The notes below the pieces were generated by a model, which was not told where the DNA came from, did not search any database, and worked only from the letters and a program-made list of their open reading frames with translations. Shown here one piece after another: positions 1 to 9,620 of a stretch of 64,000 nucleotides of DNA. The DNA lies in assembly GCA_937929915.1 (NCBI GenBank), contig CALFUN010000007.1:243315-307314 (forward strand), in the 5' to 3' direction. Every line of letters starts with the position of its first letter. Within the stretch, counting starts at the first letter, position 1. Both the position numbers and the translations under genes were made by a program. Source of the stretch: an uncultured Caulobacterales bacterium (lineage in GTDB: Bacteria; Pseudomonadota; Alphaproteobacteria; Caulobacterales; Maricaulaceae).

Positions 1-2
1 TA

Positions 3-260
3 ACAAGTAATGATGTGGCCTCGCGTTATGATATTAATTTACAGGCAAGCTACGTGTTGACAGATAGCGCTTCGGGCAAGGTTCTCGATAAAGGCTCCGT
101 AAGCGCAGTCTCAACATTTGGCGCACCAAATGATCCGTATGGACTTGACGCGGCTGATACGAATGGCACTCAACAAGGCGCGCGGGAATTAGCAGACAGA
201 TTAATCATGAAGCTCGCAACATATTATAGCCAAGACAAAGCCAATAAGGCTGTGCCGTGA
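3..260 (+). CDS. lptE: LPS-assembly lipoprotein LptE, C-terminal part (5' end outside window)
   Basis: The open frame runs in from the left edge and ends at a TGA at 258-260, so only about the last 85 residues are present; the GTG at 15 is an internal codon, not a start. The visible part (Y-D-I-N-L-Q-A-S-Y-V-L near the start, then G-A-R-E-L-A-D-R-L) fits the end of the outer-membrane lipoprotein that plugs the LptD barrel and helps insert lipopolysaccharide. The direct link to holA, which overlaps it by four bases, is the usual alphaproteobacterial order leuS-lptE-holA and carries much of the assignment. No lipobox can be checked because the N-terminus is missing. Confidence 0.7.
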   Translation, partial: TSNDVASRYDINLQASYVLTDSASGKVLDKGSVSAVSTFGAPNDPYGLDAADTNGTQQGARELADRLIMKLATYYSQDKANKAVP

Positions 261-1309
261 AAATAACGGGCGCGCGGCAAAAACGATTTTTAGATAACCC
301 GCCTGCTGACCTTATTGGAGTCATGCTCTTTGGGCCAGATCGCGGTCTTGCCAAAACACGCGCACAAGCTCTCGCTAAAAAACTTGTCCCAGATGCTGAT
401 GATACATTTGGAGCCACTATTTTAACGGCCGATGATTTATCATCCGACCCCGCCAAATTATCTGATGAAATGAGCGCTTTATCTTTGCTAGGCGGCGGAC
501 GGCTTATCCGCTTACGCCTTGATCATGAACGCAGCGGTCAAGCCATTGCCAAATTAATTAAAGCTTTCGACACAGATCCCTCTCGCGCAGAAGCAAAATT
601 AATTATAGAGGCGGGTGATTTAACCCCGCGCTCTCATATCCGAAAAGCCATAGAGGCCGCAGGGCATTTTGCCGCGATTGGTTGTTACGCAGCAAATGCC
701 AAAGACTTGCGCGAGCAAATTAAAACGGGACTGGCCGATAAATATATAAGTATAGATAATGAAGCGCTTGAGTTTTGGCTACCTTTATTAGAGGGTGACT
801 TTGCCCTCGCCGCCGGTGAAATAGAAAAAATGGCGCTTTATAAGGGTTACGGCAAAGTTGAAAACGCAAAAGTAACACTTGAAGATATTCGCGCTATCGC
901 CGCAGGCGGACAAGCTGCCTCAATAGATACAATTATTACAGAGGCCTTATCGGGACAATTCGATAAATGCGATACGGCCTATAGACGAGCTGTGGATGGA
1001 AAGATTAATCCTGTCACGATTTTATTTGCCCTACAGCGCCATATGATGCGGCTCATGGAGGCTGCCATAAAAATGGAAGGCGGGGAGAATGCTAATAATG
1101 CCGTTAAATCCTTACGACCGCCTGTTTTCAAAATGCAAGAAGGCACATTTATTAGACAGTTAAACATTTGGCCTGCTCGCATGTTAAGCCTCAGCTTACA
1201 ACAATGTCAAATCGCAGAACGGCAATTAAAATCAACTGGCGCACCAGCTGAAGCCATAACATCACGCCTTCTATTAGCCCTTTCTACCTATGCAGCAAAA
1301 AACAAATAA
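257..1309 (+). CDS. holA: DNA polymerase III subunit delta
   Basis: A 350-residue protein of the HolA family, the delta subunit of the clamp loader that opens the beta sliding clamp during replication. It has the expected alphaproteobacterial start with an F-G-P-D-R-G-L segment near residue 25, an L-L-G-G-G-R-L-I-R-L strand near 76, and a C-terminal helical collar domain. The GTG start at 257 overlaps the lptE stop (GTGA), which supports translational coupling and this start. Length is normal for the family. The downstream mscS gene follows after 12 bases and may be cotranscribed. Confidence 0.92.
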   Translation: MKITGARQKRFLDNPPADLIGVMLFGPDRGLAKTRAQALAKKLVPDADDTFGATILTADDLSSDPAKLSDEMSALSLLGGGRLIRLRLDHERSGQAIAKLIKAFDTDPSRAEAKLIIEAGDLTPRSHIRKAIEAAGHFAAIGCYAANAKDLREQIKTGLADKYISIDNEALEFWLPLLEGDFALAAGEIEKMALYKGYGKVENAKVTLEDIRAIAAGGQAASIDTIITEALSGQFDKCDTAYRRAVDGKINPVTILFALQRHMMRLMEAAIKMEGGENANNAVKSLRPPVFKMQEGTFIRQLNIWPARMLSLSLQQCQIAERQLKSTGAPAEAITSRLLLALSTYAAKNK

Positions 1310-1321
1310 ACAGCTTACGTC

Positions 1322-2143
1322 ATGAATAAAATATTGAAAAATATAAATAATTTACCTAATTTTATAGAGCAAATACTCATTACAGTCATCCCTGCTATAG
1401 CCATATTCATAGTTGGAACCATAATTGCACGATATTTACGACAGCGTTTGAAGCAATCAAAATTTGGCGGGCGGCATGTGGATGAAACCCTTCGGCCCGT
1501 CATTGCCTCCTTTGTTTTCTATACAATTATGGCCGCGACACTTTATGCAGTCTTAATCAAATTAGGTGTCCCGCCGACAAGTCTTATCGCCGTATTCGGC
1601 GCGGCAGGCCTCGCTGTTGCCTTAGGCTTAAAAGATACATTATCCAATATCGCCGCTGGTGTGATGCTGCTTTTCCTGCGCCCCCTATCTGTGGGAGAAA
1701 CCGTAGATATGGAAGGCGTTATAGGTACGATTGATGAAATAGATTTATTTTCCACAACACTCAATACACCTGATGGCCTATATTTATATATCCCCAATAG
1801 TATCATTTGGAACAACCGCATCCAAAACTTCAGCCGTCACGCCTCTCGCCGAGCGACAATTAATATCCGTATCGGGTATGAAAATGATCTTGAAAGCGTA
1901 CAAGCTTTGCTGACAAATATATTACTGCAAACACCTGACATGCTAAGCGTGCCTGAAACACCGAAAGTTTATATTACAAGTTTTGAAAATACAGCGGTAC
2001 ATATATCTTGCCGGTGCTGGCTACCGCGGCAAGATTGGGCCAAACGGGTAAGCGATCTTCATATCGATATTAAAAAAACCTTAGATAAAGCAGATATTAA
2101 TATGTCCATACCAGCAATCGCTCTTTCCCAAAACGATATGTAA
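1322..2143 (+). CDS. Small-conductance mechanosensitive ion channel (MscS family)
   Basis: A 273-residue inner-membrane protein with three hydrophobic segments at about residues 18-38, 58-80 and 85-115. The third contains the Gly/Ala-rich pore helix (G-A-A-G-L-A-V-A-L-G-L-K-D-T-L) followed by the conserved S-N-I-A-A-G-V turn, which identifies MscS. The beta domain (V-G-E-T-V-D-M-E-G) and a cytoplasmic alpha/beta domain follow, and the length is close to E. coli MscS (286). Such channels open on hypo-osmotic shock to release solutes. It starts 12 bases after holA and converges with parB, whose stop is directly adjacent. Confidence 0.9.
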   Translation: MNKILKNINNLPNFIEQILITVIPAIAIFIVGTIIARYLRQRLKQSKFGGRHVDETLRPVIASFVFYTIMAATLYAVLIKLGVPPTSLIAVFGAAGLAVALGLKDTLSNIAAGVMLLFLRPLSVGETVDMEGVIGTIDEIDLFSTTLNTPDGLYLYIPNSIIWNNRIQNFSRHASRRATINIRIGYENDLESVQALLTNILLQTPDMLSVPETPKVYITSFENTAVHISCRCWLPRQDWAKRVSDLHIDIKKTLDKADINMSIPAIALSQNDM

Positions 2144-3109
2144 TTAACTGTCTGATTGACTGAGGCGTTTGATTAAATCATCAAGCTGTGCGCTATTTTT
2201 ATACCGAATTCGCAGCTCCCCCGACGGCCCCTTATGGCGTAAATCTACGCCTAGGCCCAATATATCCATGAGGTCTTGCTCCGCCTTGCGCGTATCCGCA
2301 TCCTTATAGGCTCTGGCTTTAGGTTGAAACACATCATCTTTGGCTGACTTAATTCGGCGAACCCAGTCTTCAGCTTCGCGAACGGATAGCCCCTTTTCTG
2401 CAATCATATCTGCAAGCTCGGCAGGATCAGGCGCGCCAATGATAGCGCGTGCATGCCCTGCACTGATCTTACCTTCCGCAAGATAATTTTGCGCGCGTTC
2501 AGGCAAGCTTAGTAAACGCATCATATTTGCGATATAAGGCCGAGATTTTCCAATCGCTTGCGCAATATCATCTTGTGTCCGCCCAAAATCGGTTTTCAGA
2601 GCTTGATATGCCATAGCTTCTTCAATCGGGTTTAAATTGGCCCGCTGCACATTTTCGACAACTCCGATTTCCAAAACATCTTGATCCGACAGATCACGGA
2701 TTAAAACAGGTAAAGTCCCAAGACCCGCTTTAAGAGCGGCTTGCCAGCGCCGCTCGCCAGCAACAATTTGATAGTTTTCAGGCTTATTGGCTATTTTAAT
2801 CGGCCGAACAAGAATCGGCTGCAATACGCCTTTATCTTTAATTGACTGCGTTAACTCTTCGAGCTTGGTTTTATCAAAATGCTTACGAGGCTGTTCAGGG
2901 TTTCTGTCAATTTTAGAAATATTAACAAAACGCACCCCCGCCTTTTCGTCTTGGGGTGTTTGCGCAGTAGATCCATGCGGTTCCTTATTTTGTTTCGCAG
3001 GCGCGCCTGTATCAAGCGCGGTAACATCACTCATCAAAGCAGATAGGCCGCGCCCAAGGCCACGTTCAGATGATTTCTTTTTCTTAGGCTTCTTTGGAGG
3101 GTGTGTCAT
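2144..3109 (-). CDS. parB: Chromosome partitioning protein ParB
   Basis: A 321-residue ParB. A Lys-rich N-terminus leads into the ParA-stimulating G-L-G-R-G-L motif at 17-22; the ParB/Srx CTP-binding domain carries G-E-R-R-W-Q at 118-123; a helix-turn-helix (Q-D-D-I-A-Q-A-I-G-K-S-R) and a C-terminal dimerisation domain follow. ParB binds parS, slides along DNA as a CTP-dependent clamp and recruits ParA to segregate newly replicated origins. It lies 24 bases downstream of parA as one operon, and two perfect parS sites occur within 4 kb upstream in rsmG and before mnmE. Confidence 0.96.
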   Translation of the reverse strand: MTHPPKKPKKKKSSERGLGRGLSALMSDVTALDTGAPAKQNKEPHGSTAQTPQDEKAGVRFVNISKIDRNPEQPRKHFDKTKLEELTQSIKDKGVLQPILVRPIKIANKPENYQIVAGERRWQAALKAGLGTLPVLIRDLSDQDVLEIGVVENVQRANLNPIEEAMAYQALKTDFGRTQDDIAQAIGKSRPYIANMMRLLSLPERAQNYLAEGKISAGHARAIIGAPDPAELADMIAEKGLSVREAEDWVRRIKSAKDDVFQPKARAYKDADTRKAEQDLMDILGLGVDLRHKGPSGELRIRYKNSAQLDDLIKRLSQSDS

Positions 3110-3133
3110 ATCTTAAACCACTGATATATATAT

Positions 3134-3913
3134 TTATTTTCTGTTCTTATGCTTGTGCAGCATTTCTTTAGCCAATGCCATGTAAGCCCGTGAGCCTGCG
3201 CAAAATGGATCATATACTAAGACAGGTTGACCAAATGACGGCGCTTCGGCGATACGTACATTTCGCGGAATGATTGTTTTAAACACGGCCCGCCCCAGAT
3301 GTTTACGTACATCTTCCGCAACCTGAGCCGATAACCTGTTTCTCTTATCAAACATGGTGAGCATCACCCCATCAATAGCGAGGTCAGGGTTAATATTTGC
3401 CTTTGCCATTTCTATCGTTTGTAAAAGTTGCGACAGACCCTCTAGGGCAAAAAACTCACATTGTAGCGGAACAATCACAGACCTTGATGCCGCCAGAGCA
3501 TTGATTGTCAGTAAATTAAGCGCCGGCGGGCAATCAATCAGCACATAATCAAAGCTTTGTCGCGATGATTTTAACGCATCGCGTAAGATAATTGTGCGGC
3601 CACTCGCGCTCCCAATTTCTATCTCTACCGCAGACAGATCAACATGAGACGGAATAATAAATAGACCCTCAACACTGGTCGGCTGCACAGCCTCATCCAA
3701 AGGCAGGTTTTCAGTTAATATGTGATAGATTGTCTTTTCACGCGCACGCCGAGAAATTCCTAAGCCCGTGGATGCATTACCTTGCGGATCCGCATCTATC
3801 AGTAAAACACGCTTGCCAAGCTTACTTAAAGCCGCCGCTAAATTGATCGATGTTGTTGTTTTACCAACACCGCCCTTTTGATTTACAATCGCTATCACAC
3901 GAGAAAAGTTCAT
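3134..3913 (-). CDS. parA: Chromosome partitioning ATPase ParA
   Basis: A 259-residue ParA/Soj-type deviant Walker ATPase. The K-G-G-V-G-K-T-T P-loop with the signature lysine lies at 13-20, the Walker A' segment (I-D-A-D-P-Q-G-N) near 40 and the Walker B (Y-V-L-I-D-C-P-P) near 122. It moves the ParB-parS complex along the nucleoid. The short N-terminus, with the P-loop close to the start, is typical of chromosomal rather than P1-type plasmid ParA. It sits between rsmG (31 bases upstream) and parB, the conserved gidB-parA-parB order. Confidence 0.96.
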   Translation of the reverse strand: MNFSRVIAIVNQKGGVGKTTTSINLAAALSKLGKRVLLIDADPQGNASTGLGISRRAREKTIYHILTENLPLDEAVQPTSVEGLFIIPSHVDLSAVEIEIGSASGRTIILRDALKSSRQSFDYVLIDCPPALNLLTINALAASRSVIVPLQCEFFALEGLSQLLQTIEMAKANINPDLAIDGVMLTMFDKRNRLSAQVAEDVRKHLGRAVFKTIIPRNVRIAEAPSFGQPVLVYDPFCAGSRAYMALAKEMLHKHKNRK

Positions 3914-3944
3914 TTAATTTCCGTAACTTAAGGTGTTTTTAAGC

Positions 3945-4619
3945 TCAAACCTTACGTGCAAGGTTTTTAATGATTAAAACACTCGCATTATCCTGAGTTA
4001 TGCTTTTGACACTCTCCAGCGTAAATGTCCACGTGGTCAGAGCGTTTTCTATGTCTCGGGCCGCGTTTTCACCTTTAAGCAGAATCAATATTGTGCCCGC
4101 ATGAATATGCGGCAAAGCATAGTCAAACACACTCGGCAAAGGCGCAAAGGCACGCGCCGTAATCACATCTGCCTTCATGGCAGGAAGCTGCTCAATACGC
4201 GTATTATGAACTCTTGCAGGCAGACCTAACTCTCGCGTCACTGTTTTTAAAAAAGACGCTTTTTTACCTACCGACTCAACCAAATGCACCTGCCGCCCTC
4301 GCCTCGCCCCATCTAGCTCAGAGCCATGATGCTTAATGTGAATGGCTGCCGCAAGGCCTGGAAAGCCTGCCCCAGAGCCAAAATCCAATAATATCTTTGC
4401 ATCATCACTTAATAACGGGCATATTTGCCAGCTATCTAAAGCATGGCGCTCCCAAAACATATCTAATGTACTAGGTGCAACAAGGTTTATGCGCGCAGAC
4501 CATTTGCGTAACAATGCTTGCCATTTTATGTAATCGGCTAATGTTTCACGTGAAACATTCGATCTCTGCTCAAAACCCGCCTGGCCCAAAATCTTGCCAG
4601 CACTTTGGTCAGTTGGCAT
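3945..4619 (-). CDS. rsmG: 16S rRNA (guanine-N7) methyltransferase RsmG
   Basis: About 224 residues, RsmG/GidB family: it methylates G527 of 16S rRNA with S-adenosylmethionine. The SAM-binding loop reads [11 protein letters not shown], followed by the expected [11 protein letters not shown] segment. I chose the ATG at 4619, which has AAGG about nine bases upstream and overlaps mnmG by 11 bases; a GTG at 4652 would give 235 residues and a longer overlap. The codons for V-S-R-E-T near the N-terminus are themselves a parS site (4542-4557), so this stretch of DNA serves both as coding sequence and as a segregation site. Confidence 0.93.
   Translation of the reverse strand: MPTDQSAGKILGQAGFEQRSNVSRETLADYIKWQALLRKWSARINLVAPSTLDMFWERHALDSWQICPLLSDDAKILLDFGSGAGFPGLAAAIHIKHHGSELDGARRGRQVHLVESVGKKASFLKTVTRELGLPARVHNTRIEQLPAMKADVITARAFAPLPSVFDYALPHIHAGTILILLKGENAARDIENALTTWTFTLESVKSITQDNASVLIIKNLARKV
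4542..4557. promoter_or_regulatory. parS: parS centromere site 1 (inside rsmG)
   Basis: The 16 bases match the canonical parS palindrome TGTTTCACGTGAAACA exactly. It lies within the rsmG coding region, encoding V-S-R-E-T, and about 0.6 kb from parA. It is the binding site of ParB in chromosome segregation; identical sites in gidB are known in other bacteria. Confidence 0.95.
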
Positions 4620-6528
4620 GTCTACGCGCCTTAACGGATTTGGGTTTATCACGCCGCTTTAAATGCGCCAAAACCGCCATAAGCGCGCCGGGCGTCACTC
4701 CTTCAATTCGGCTCGCTTGGCCCAAAGTGGCTGGGCGCGTGGCTATAAGCTTAGACCTCACCTCATTAGAAAGACCGCCTATAGAATCGTAATCAAAATC
4801 ATCTGGAATACGCAGACCTTCATCCCGCTTAAAAGCTGCAATATCACGCGCTTGGCGTTCCAAATAGCCTGCATATGTGGCCTCTGTTTCGATATATTCA
4901 CACATATCTTCAGTAAATTCTGAAAGCTCGGGCCAAACATCTTTAAGATCCGACACAGATAAATTTGGATAAGCCAGTAAATCAAACACGCTGCGCGAAA
5001 CACCATCTTGGTTCACTTTTATCTTAGATGTCTTTAACTGAGAGGGTGATTTGGATAAGGACAGGGCCATAGCTTTGGCTTTCGCAAATCGTTTGGCCTT
5101 GTTTTCGTAAATCTCCCTACGCACATCACCCACAAGCCCAACCTCTACCCCCAATGGCGTCATACGTTGATCTGCGTTATCTGCGCGCAGCAACAATCTA
5201 TATTCAGCGCGGCTCGTAAACATACGATAAGGCTCCGTAACGCCCTTCGTAATAAGGTCATCAATCATCACGCCAATATAAGCCTGACTACGGTCAAGAA
5301 TAAGTGGCGAGCGGCCCATCGCAGATAATGCCGCATTTGCACCCGCAATCAAGCCTTGCGCAGCTGCTTCTTCATACCCAGTCGTGCCATTTATTTGCCC
5401 TGCAAGATAAAGCCCCGCTATCGATTTACACTCTAAAGTCGCTCGCAACTCTCTCGGGTCGACATAATCATATTCAATCGCATAACCATAACGCTGAATG
5501 ACTACATCTTCCAGACCAACGATTGTCCGAATAAACGCATCTTGCACATCGCGGGGCAGGGAGGTCGAAATCCCGTTGGGGTAAACTGTGTCCCCGTCAG
5601 GATTTTCGGGCAGCCCTTCTGGTTCTAGGAAAATTTGATGCCGTCCGCGATCAGAAAAGCGCACAATCTTATCTTCTACAGCAGGGCAGTATCGCGGCCC
5701 CTTACCCGCAATAGAACCGCTATAAACTGCTGAAAGTTTTATATTATCTGAAATTATCTTGTGGGTTGTCTCATTCGTGTGGGTGATGGCGCAGCTAATT
5801 TGCGGCACAGTAATTTTATCCGTCAAGAAAGAAAACGGAACAGGCGTTTCATCCGCGGCCTGTTGATCCAAAGCCTGCCAATTTATAGATGATTTCTGCA
5901 AGCGGGCAGGCGTTCCTGTCTTCAACCGGCCCATTTTCAATCCGGCCGCATAAAGCCGTTCTGATAAACCTAGGGCAGGGGCTTCGCCCCAACGCCCTGC
6001 TGGCCTACGTTCATCCCCTATATGGACAAGGCCTTTTAAAAAAGTCCCCGTTGTTAAAACAACTCGGCCCGCCATAAATTCCAGACCTGCTTCGGTCTTA
6101 ACCCCCAAAACTCGCCCTTTATCAACAATTAAGTCGTCAACAGCGCCAGCCATAATTGTCAAATTTGGATAATCAAACAGTATATCTTGCATAGCTTGGC
6201 GATATAAATACCGGTCAGATTGCGTCCTCGGCCCCCGAACGGCCGGCCCCTTAGAGCGGTTAAGCATCCGAAATTGTATGCCAGAAGCATCTGCAACTTG
6301 TGCCATAACCCCGCCAAGCGCGTCTATTTCCCGCACAAGATGCCCCTTGCCAAGCCCGCCAATCGCGGGGTTACAAGACATCTCGCCTATGGTTTCAAGC
6401 TTATGCGTTATCAAAAGCGTGCTTGCCCCAAGCCGCGCCGCAGCCGCAGCGGCATCACAGCCCGCATGTCCGCCGCCAATAATGATCACATCATATTGCA
6501 TATTTGTAGTTTGGGCCAGTTTACTCAT
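4609..6528 (-). CDS. mnmG: tRNA uridine-5-carboxymethylaminomethyl modification enzyme MnmG (GidA)
   Basis: A 639-residue FAD-dependent enzyme that, with MnmE, builds cmnm5 on the wobble uridine of several tRNAs. The FAD-binding G-G-G-H-A-G-C-D lies at 18-25, followed by the conserved [13 protein letters not shown] loop near 51-63. The C-terminus is helical (R-I-P-D-D-F-D-Y then the GLS-N-E segment), as expected for the MnmE-binding domain. Length is close to E. coli MnmG (629). The first Met at 6528 is used; a second Met ten codons in is possible. It is followed by rsmG with an 11-base overlap. Confidence 0.96.
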   Translation of the reverse strand: MSKLAQTTNMQYDVIIIGGGHAGCDAAAAAARLGASTLLITHKLETIGEMSCNPAIGGLGKGHLVREIDALGGVMAQVADASGIQFRMLNRSKGPAVRGPRTQSDRYLYRQAMQDILFDYPNLTIMAGAVDDLIVDKGRVLGVKTEAGLEFMAGRVVLTTGTFLKGLVHIGDERRPAGRWGEAPALGLSERLYAAGLKMGRLKTGTPARLQKSSINWQALDQQAADETPVPFSFLTDKITVPQISCAITHTNETTHKIISDNIKLSAVYSGSIAGKGPRYCPAVEDKIVRFSDRGRHQIFLEPEGLPENPDGDTVYPNGISTSLPRDVQDAFIRTIVGLEDVVIQRYGYAIEYDYVDPRELRATLECKSIAGLYLAGQINGTTGYEEAAAQGLIAGANAALSAMGRSPLILDRSQAYIGVMIDDLITKGVTEPYRMFTSRAEYRLLLRADNADQRMTPLGVEVGLVGDVRREIYENKAKRFAKAKAMALSLSKSPSQLKTSKIKVNQDGVSRSVFDLLAYPNLSVSDLKDVWPELSEFTEDMCEYIETEATYAGYLERQARDIAAFKRDEGLRIPDDFDYDSIGGLSNEVRSKLIATRPATLGQASRIEGVTPGALMAVLAHLKRRDKPKSVKARRHAN

Positions 6529-6589
6529 GGCTCGTCCATAAAGCCAAGCGCCCTAAAAGTCGATAGATTCTATTCAGGCCTACGCAAAA

Positions 6590-6605
6590 TGTTTCACGTG
6601 AAACA
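6590..6605. promoter_or_regulatory. parS: parS centromere site 2 (mnmE-mnmG intergenic)
   Basis: A second exact copy of TGTTTCACGTGAAACA, here in the short gap between mnmE and mnmG and just upstream of mnmG. With the copy at 4542 it gives two perfect ParB sites 2 kb apart and 6-8 kb from the presumed origin. Confidence 0.95.
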
Positions 6606-6622
6606 TAGCCGCTTCCTCAAGA

Positions 6623-7972
6623 TTACTTTCCAACACAAAAACGCGAAAATATGCGGTCAAAAACTTGCTCTATATCTGAACTGCCCGCCAACTCCTCAAG
6701 CGCTTGCAAAGCCAGCCGTATATCATCGCTGGCCAGTTCAGGCGCATGGCCCAAACCGCCTAAGGCTCTACGCGCAGCTGACAAAGCCTTACGCACACAA
6801 TCTGCATGACGCTGCCGCGTAAGCCCAGCTACACCTTGCTGGCTGTAACTCCCTTCAATAACTTTTTCAAAATGCGTGATTAAAGCCTCTATATTTTCAC
6901 CTGACAACGCATTGCCTGCAACAAAAACTTTATCTAAAAATTCGGTTTCAGTATTTTTATAAGCCTTTGATTTATTTATATAAATAATATCATTATCCTG
7001 GAACTCAACTGCCAAACCCTCAAATTGACCTCTCACATCCGGGTTTAACTCAGGGCGCAACACAAAGAGTCTCATATGAGCCTTTTCTGCACGGTTCAAA
7101 GCTCGCCTTACACCTTCGGCTTCAATTTCATTCTCTGTATCGCGCAATCCTGCCATATCCGACAATGTAACAGGCAGCCCAGCGAGAGAAATATTGGCTT
7201 CGAGAATATCCCGCGTTGTGCCTGCTTCAGGAGATGTAATTGCGACATCACGCTGCGCTAGATGGTTCATAAGTGTAGATTTACCCGCATTTGGCACCCC
7301 AATAATCGCGATTTGCAAACCTGTGCGAATGGCCTCACCGCGGCCAAGTCCCGATAAAGCCGTCTCCATTTGCTCCGAACATCGGCTCAAATATGGATAG
7401 GCCGCATGGGATAGAGCGTCTGGCACATCCTCTTCATCAGCAAAGTCGATCTCTCCTTCAATTTGCGCCATTGCATCTAGTAGCATATCGCGCCAACTCT
7501 CATAAATACCGCGCAAACCGCCTTCCATCTGTTGCAAAGCTTGGCGGCGCTGTCCCTCACTTTCGGCGTCAATCAAATCTGCAAGGCCTTCGGCTTCGGT
7601 TAAGTCCATTTTATTATTTTCAACGGCTCGGCGCGTAAATTCTCCTGCCCTTGCTTGCCGCAGCCCCAATGCAAGCAAAGCCTTCCCAACACCCTCAATG
7701 ACGGCCAAGCTGCCATGAACATGAAGTTCAGCGCAATTTTCTCCTGTAAAGCTTCTCGGGGCAGGGAACCAAAAAACAAGAGGATGGTCCAGCACCTCAC
7801 CCTCTGCGTTATATAATATACGCAAAGCTGCAAGGCGTGCTTTTGGTACAGGCTGTTTTGTTAAAGCCTCAATCACAACTTGGCTTTGCAGTCCAGAAAT
7901 ACGAAACACGCTCACACCTGCGCGGCCAGGCGCGGACGATAAAGCAAAAATGGTATCCGTTTCAAATGTCAT
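6623..7972 (-). CDS. mnmE: tRNA modification GTPase MnmE (TrmE)
   Basis: A 449-residue potassium-activated GTPase, the partner of MnmG in wobble-uridine modification. An N-terminal tetrahydrofolate-binding domain (residues 1-120), a helical domain and an inserted G domain are visible: G1 is G-V-P-N-A-G-K-S at 225-232 and the G2 region has G-T-T-R-D. The extreme C-terminus ends F-C-V-G-K, the catalytic C-x-G-K motif with Cys446. Length matches the family. It lies upstream of mnmG with parS in the gap. Confidence 0.96.
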   Translation of the reverse strand: MTFETDTIFALSSAPGRAGVSVFRISGLQSQVVIEALTKQPVPKARLAALRILYNAEGEVLDHPLVFWFPAPRSFTGENCAELHVHGSLAVIEGVGKALLALGLRQARAGEFTRRAVENNKMDLTEAEGLADLIDAESEGQRRQALQQMEGGLRGIYESWRDMLLDAMAQIEGEIDFADEEDVPDALSHAAYPYLSRCSEQMETALSGLGRGEAIRTGLQIAIIGVPNAGKSTLMNHLAQRDVAITSPEAGTTRDILEANISLAGLPVTLSDMAGLRDTENEIEAEGVRRALNRAEKAHMRLFVLRPELNPDVRGQFEGLAVEFQDNDIIYINKSKAYKNTETEFLDKVFVAGNALSGENIEALITHFEKVIEGSYSQQGVAGLTRQRHADCVRKALSAARRALGGLGHAPELASDDIRLALQALEELAGSSDIEQVFDRIFSRFCVGK

Positions 7973-8043
7973 GCTGCCGCTTTAAAAGGCTCGACTCAAT
8001 AATAAAAGCTTAAAGAGACAAATGCTTCATTATGTTTTAAGCT

Positions 8044-8904
8044 GTGTTGGTGAAAAACTTTATCCTATATATGCTCATTTTATATTTAGGCACGACGGGT
8101 TGCTCACAGCAAAATCTCCGTCTTGAAACATTACCCCCCTTAAAGATAGCTTTGGATTGCTTACCTGATAAAGGCGCTATGATTGCAGCTCACCGCGGGA
8201 CTAGCCGTGACTGGCAAACGCCTGAGAATTCAATATCAGGATTAAAAAAGCTCATCGGTAATAATTATCTCATGGCAGAAATAGACGTTGCTCGCCTGCG
8301 CGACGGCACTTTAATTACTTTTCATGACGGTGTTTGGGATGATTTATCTACGGCCACAGGCGTTGTTGCTTCATCTACGCAGTCTGACTTAGATAAGATA
8401 CTTCTGCGTACACGGCGAGGGATTTTAAGTGCTGATAGGCCTCCAAAATTTGAAGATATTTTAATAGCTGCCAAAAATAAAATTTATCTCGAAATAGATT
8501 TTAAAACATCCGCGAATATACAGCAGGTTATTGATTTAATATATAAAAATGAAATGGAGCACCATGTTTTACTCATTAGCTATACACAGAAACAAGCCAA
8601 TATATTACGGAATATAGCCCCAGATATGGCTTTATCTGTATCGCGCTCATCAAAAGTTAAAGGAGACTTTATTTGGCTCGGCGATGATATTAAAAACACA
8701 CGTCACTTATCCTCTATTCAAAGCCATAATCAATATGTGATAGGCCGTGTTGGGCAAGTTTCAACTCAAAAGGCATTAAAAACCGCAAAGCTTAATGCAG
8801 ATATTTTAGTCACAGACTATCCCAATCAATATTTACCGCTAACGGGGCTTAATAAAGATCAGCGAAAGGTTTTTAGAAGCTGTCTAGGCGCTAAGGGTTA
8901 TTAA
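8044..8904 (+). CDS. Glycerophosphodiester phosphodiesterase-like lipoprotein
   Basis: About 286 residues. A short hydrophobic signal ends in T-T-G-C-S, a lipobox. The mature part has GDPD features: A-A-H-R-G near residue 48, P-E-N-S, then E-I-D-V and F-H-D-G-V-W-D, giving the His/Glu/Asp catalytic and metal ligands of glycerophosphodiester phosphodiesterases, which release sn-glycerol-3-phosphate from deacylated phospholipids. The start is a GTG at 8044 or two codons later at 8050; no clear Shine-Dalgarno decides. It is the only rightward gene among the leftward replication-repair block and converges with dnaQ, overlapping it by four bases at the 3' ends. Substrate is not shown by sequence. 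Confidence 0.8.
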   Translation: MLVKNFILYMLILYLGTTGCSQQNLRLETLPPLKIALDCLPDKGAMIAAHRGTSRDWQTPENSISGLKKLIGNNYLMAEIDVARLRDGTLITFHDGVWDDLSTATGVVASSTQSDLDKILLRTRRGILSADRPPKFEDILIAAKNKIYLEIDFKTSANIQQVIDLIYKNEMEHHVLLISYTQKQANILRNIAPDMALSVSRSSKVKGDFIWLGDDIKNTRHLSSIQSHNQYVIGRVGQVSTQKALKTAKLNADILVTDYPNQYLPLTGLNKDQRKVFRSCLGAKGY

Positions 8905-9605
8905 CGGTTTTGCTTGCGCCATGTTTTTTGCCAAACAGCCTTATCGCCCATAGACTCAATAAGAGCTTTGTGGGCTGATAATTCAGCCGCATGAATTGAC
9001 CGTTCAAGCGGCACGGGGCGCGTTAATGCAGGTTTTAAAACAAAGTTGTTTTTTTCCTGCTCAGGCACGGTTTTATCCAAGCCCAGCCGCATAGCCCGTC
9101 CACCATTTAACTCTAAATAAACTGCGGCTAATAATTCTGAGTCAATAATCGCGCCATGTTTATCCCGCCCCGAAAGAGAAATATCAAACCGCTTACATAG
9201 AGCATCCAATGAGGCCGGTGATCCAGGGAATTTTTCATGCGCCATCGCCAGAGTATCTTTAAAACGACTCGCGGGTAATTGCGAAAAACCCGCGCGCTCT
9301 AACTCTGCATTAATAAAGCCCATATCAAAGCGTGCATTATGTGCAATAAGAGGCGAGTCGCCGATAAAATCTAAGAAATTTTGGGCCTGACTCGCAAATT
9401 TTGGTTTTCCTTGAAGAAATTCTGTCGTCAGCCCTGTGATTTGAACAACTTTTTCAGGAACATCGCGCTCAGGGTCTAAATAACAATGAAACTGCTCACC
9501 CGTCGGTAAAAAATCAATAATTTCAATACAGCCAATTTCAGTAATTCGGTCTGCGCCTCTCGCATCAAAGCCTGTCGTTTCTGTATCAAAAACAATCTCG
9601 CGCAT
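8901..9605 (-). CDS. dnaQ: DNA polymerase III subunit epsilon (3'-5' proofreading exonuclease)
   Basis: A 234-residue DEDDh exonuclease. Exo I reads F-D-T-E-T-T-G with Asp7 and Glu9; exo II is A-H-N-A-R-F-D near residue 88; exo III has H-G-A-I-I-D-S-E-L-L with the catalytic His and Asp. It proofreads during replication in complex with the alpha and theta subunits. It lies 15 bases downstream of coaE in the leftward coaE-dnaQ order common in alphaproteobacteria. Length is close to the E. coli enzyme (243). Confidence 0.95.
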   Translation of the reverse strand: MREIVFDTETTGFDARGADRITEIGCIEIIDFLPTGEQFHCYLDPERDVPEKVVQITGLTTEFLQGKPKFASQAQNFLDFIGDSPLIAHNARFDMGFINAELERAGFSQLPASRFKDTLAMAHEKFPGSPASLDALCKRFDISLSGRDKHGAIIDSELLAAVYLELNGGRAMRLGLDKTVPEQEKNNFVLKPALTRPVPLERSIHAAELSAHKALIESMGDKAVWQKTWRKQNR

Positions 9606-9620
9606 AATATATCACTTAAT

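Noticed and set aside
6220..6822. A 200-codon open frame on the plus strand across the mnmG-mnmE boundary
   Set aside because: It is antisense to both conserved genes and covers the parS site; its protein is low-complexity and unlike known families.
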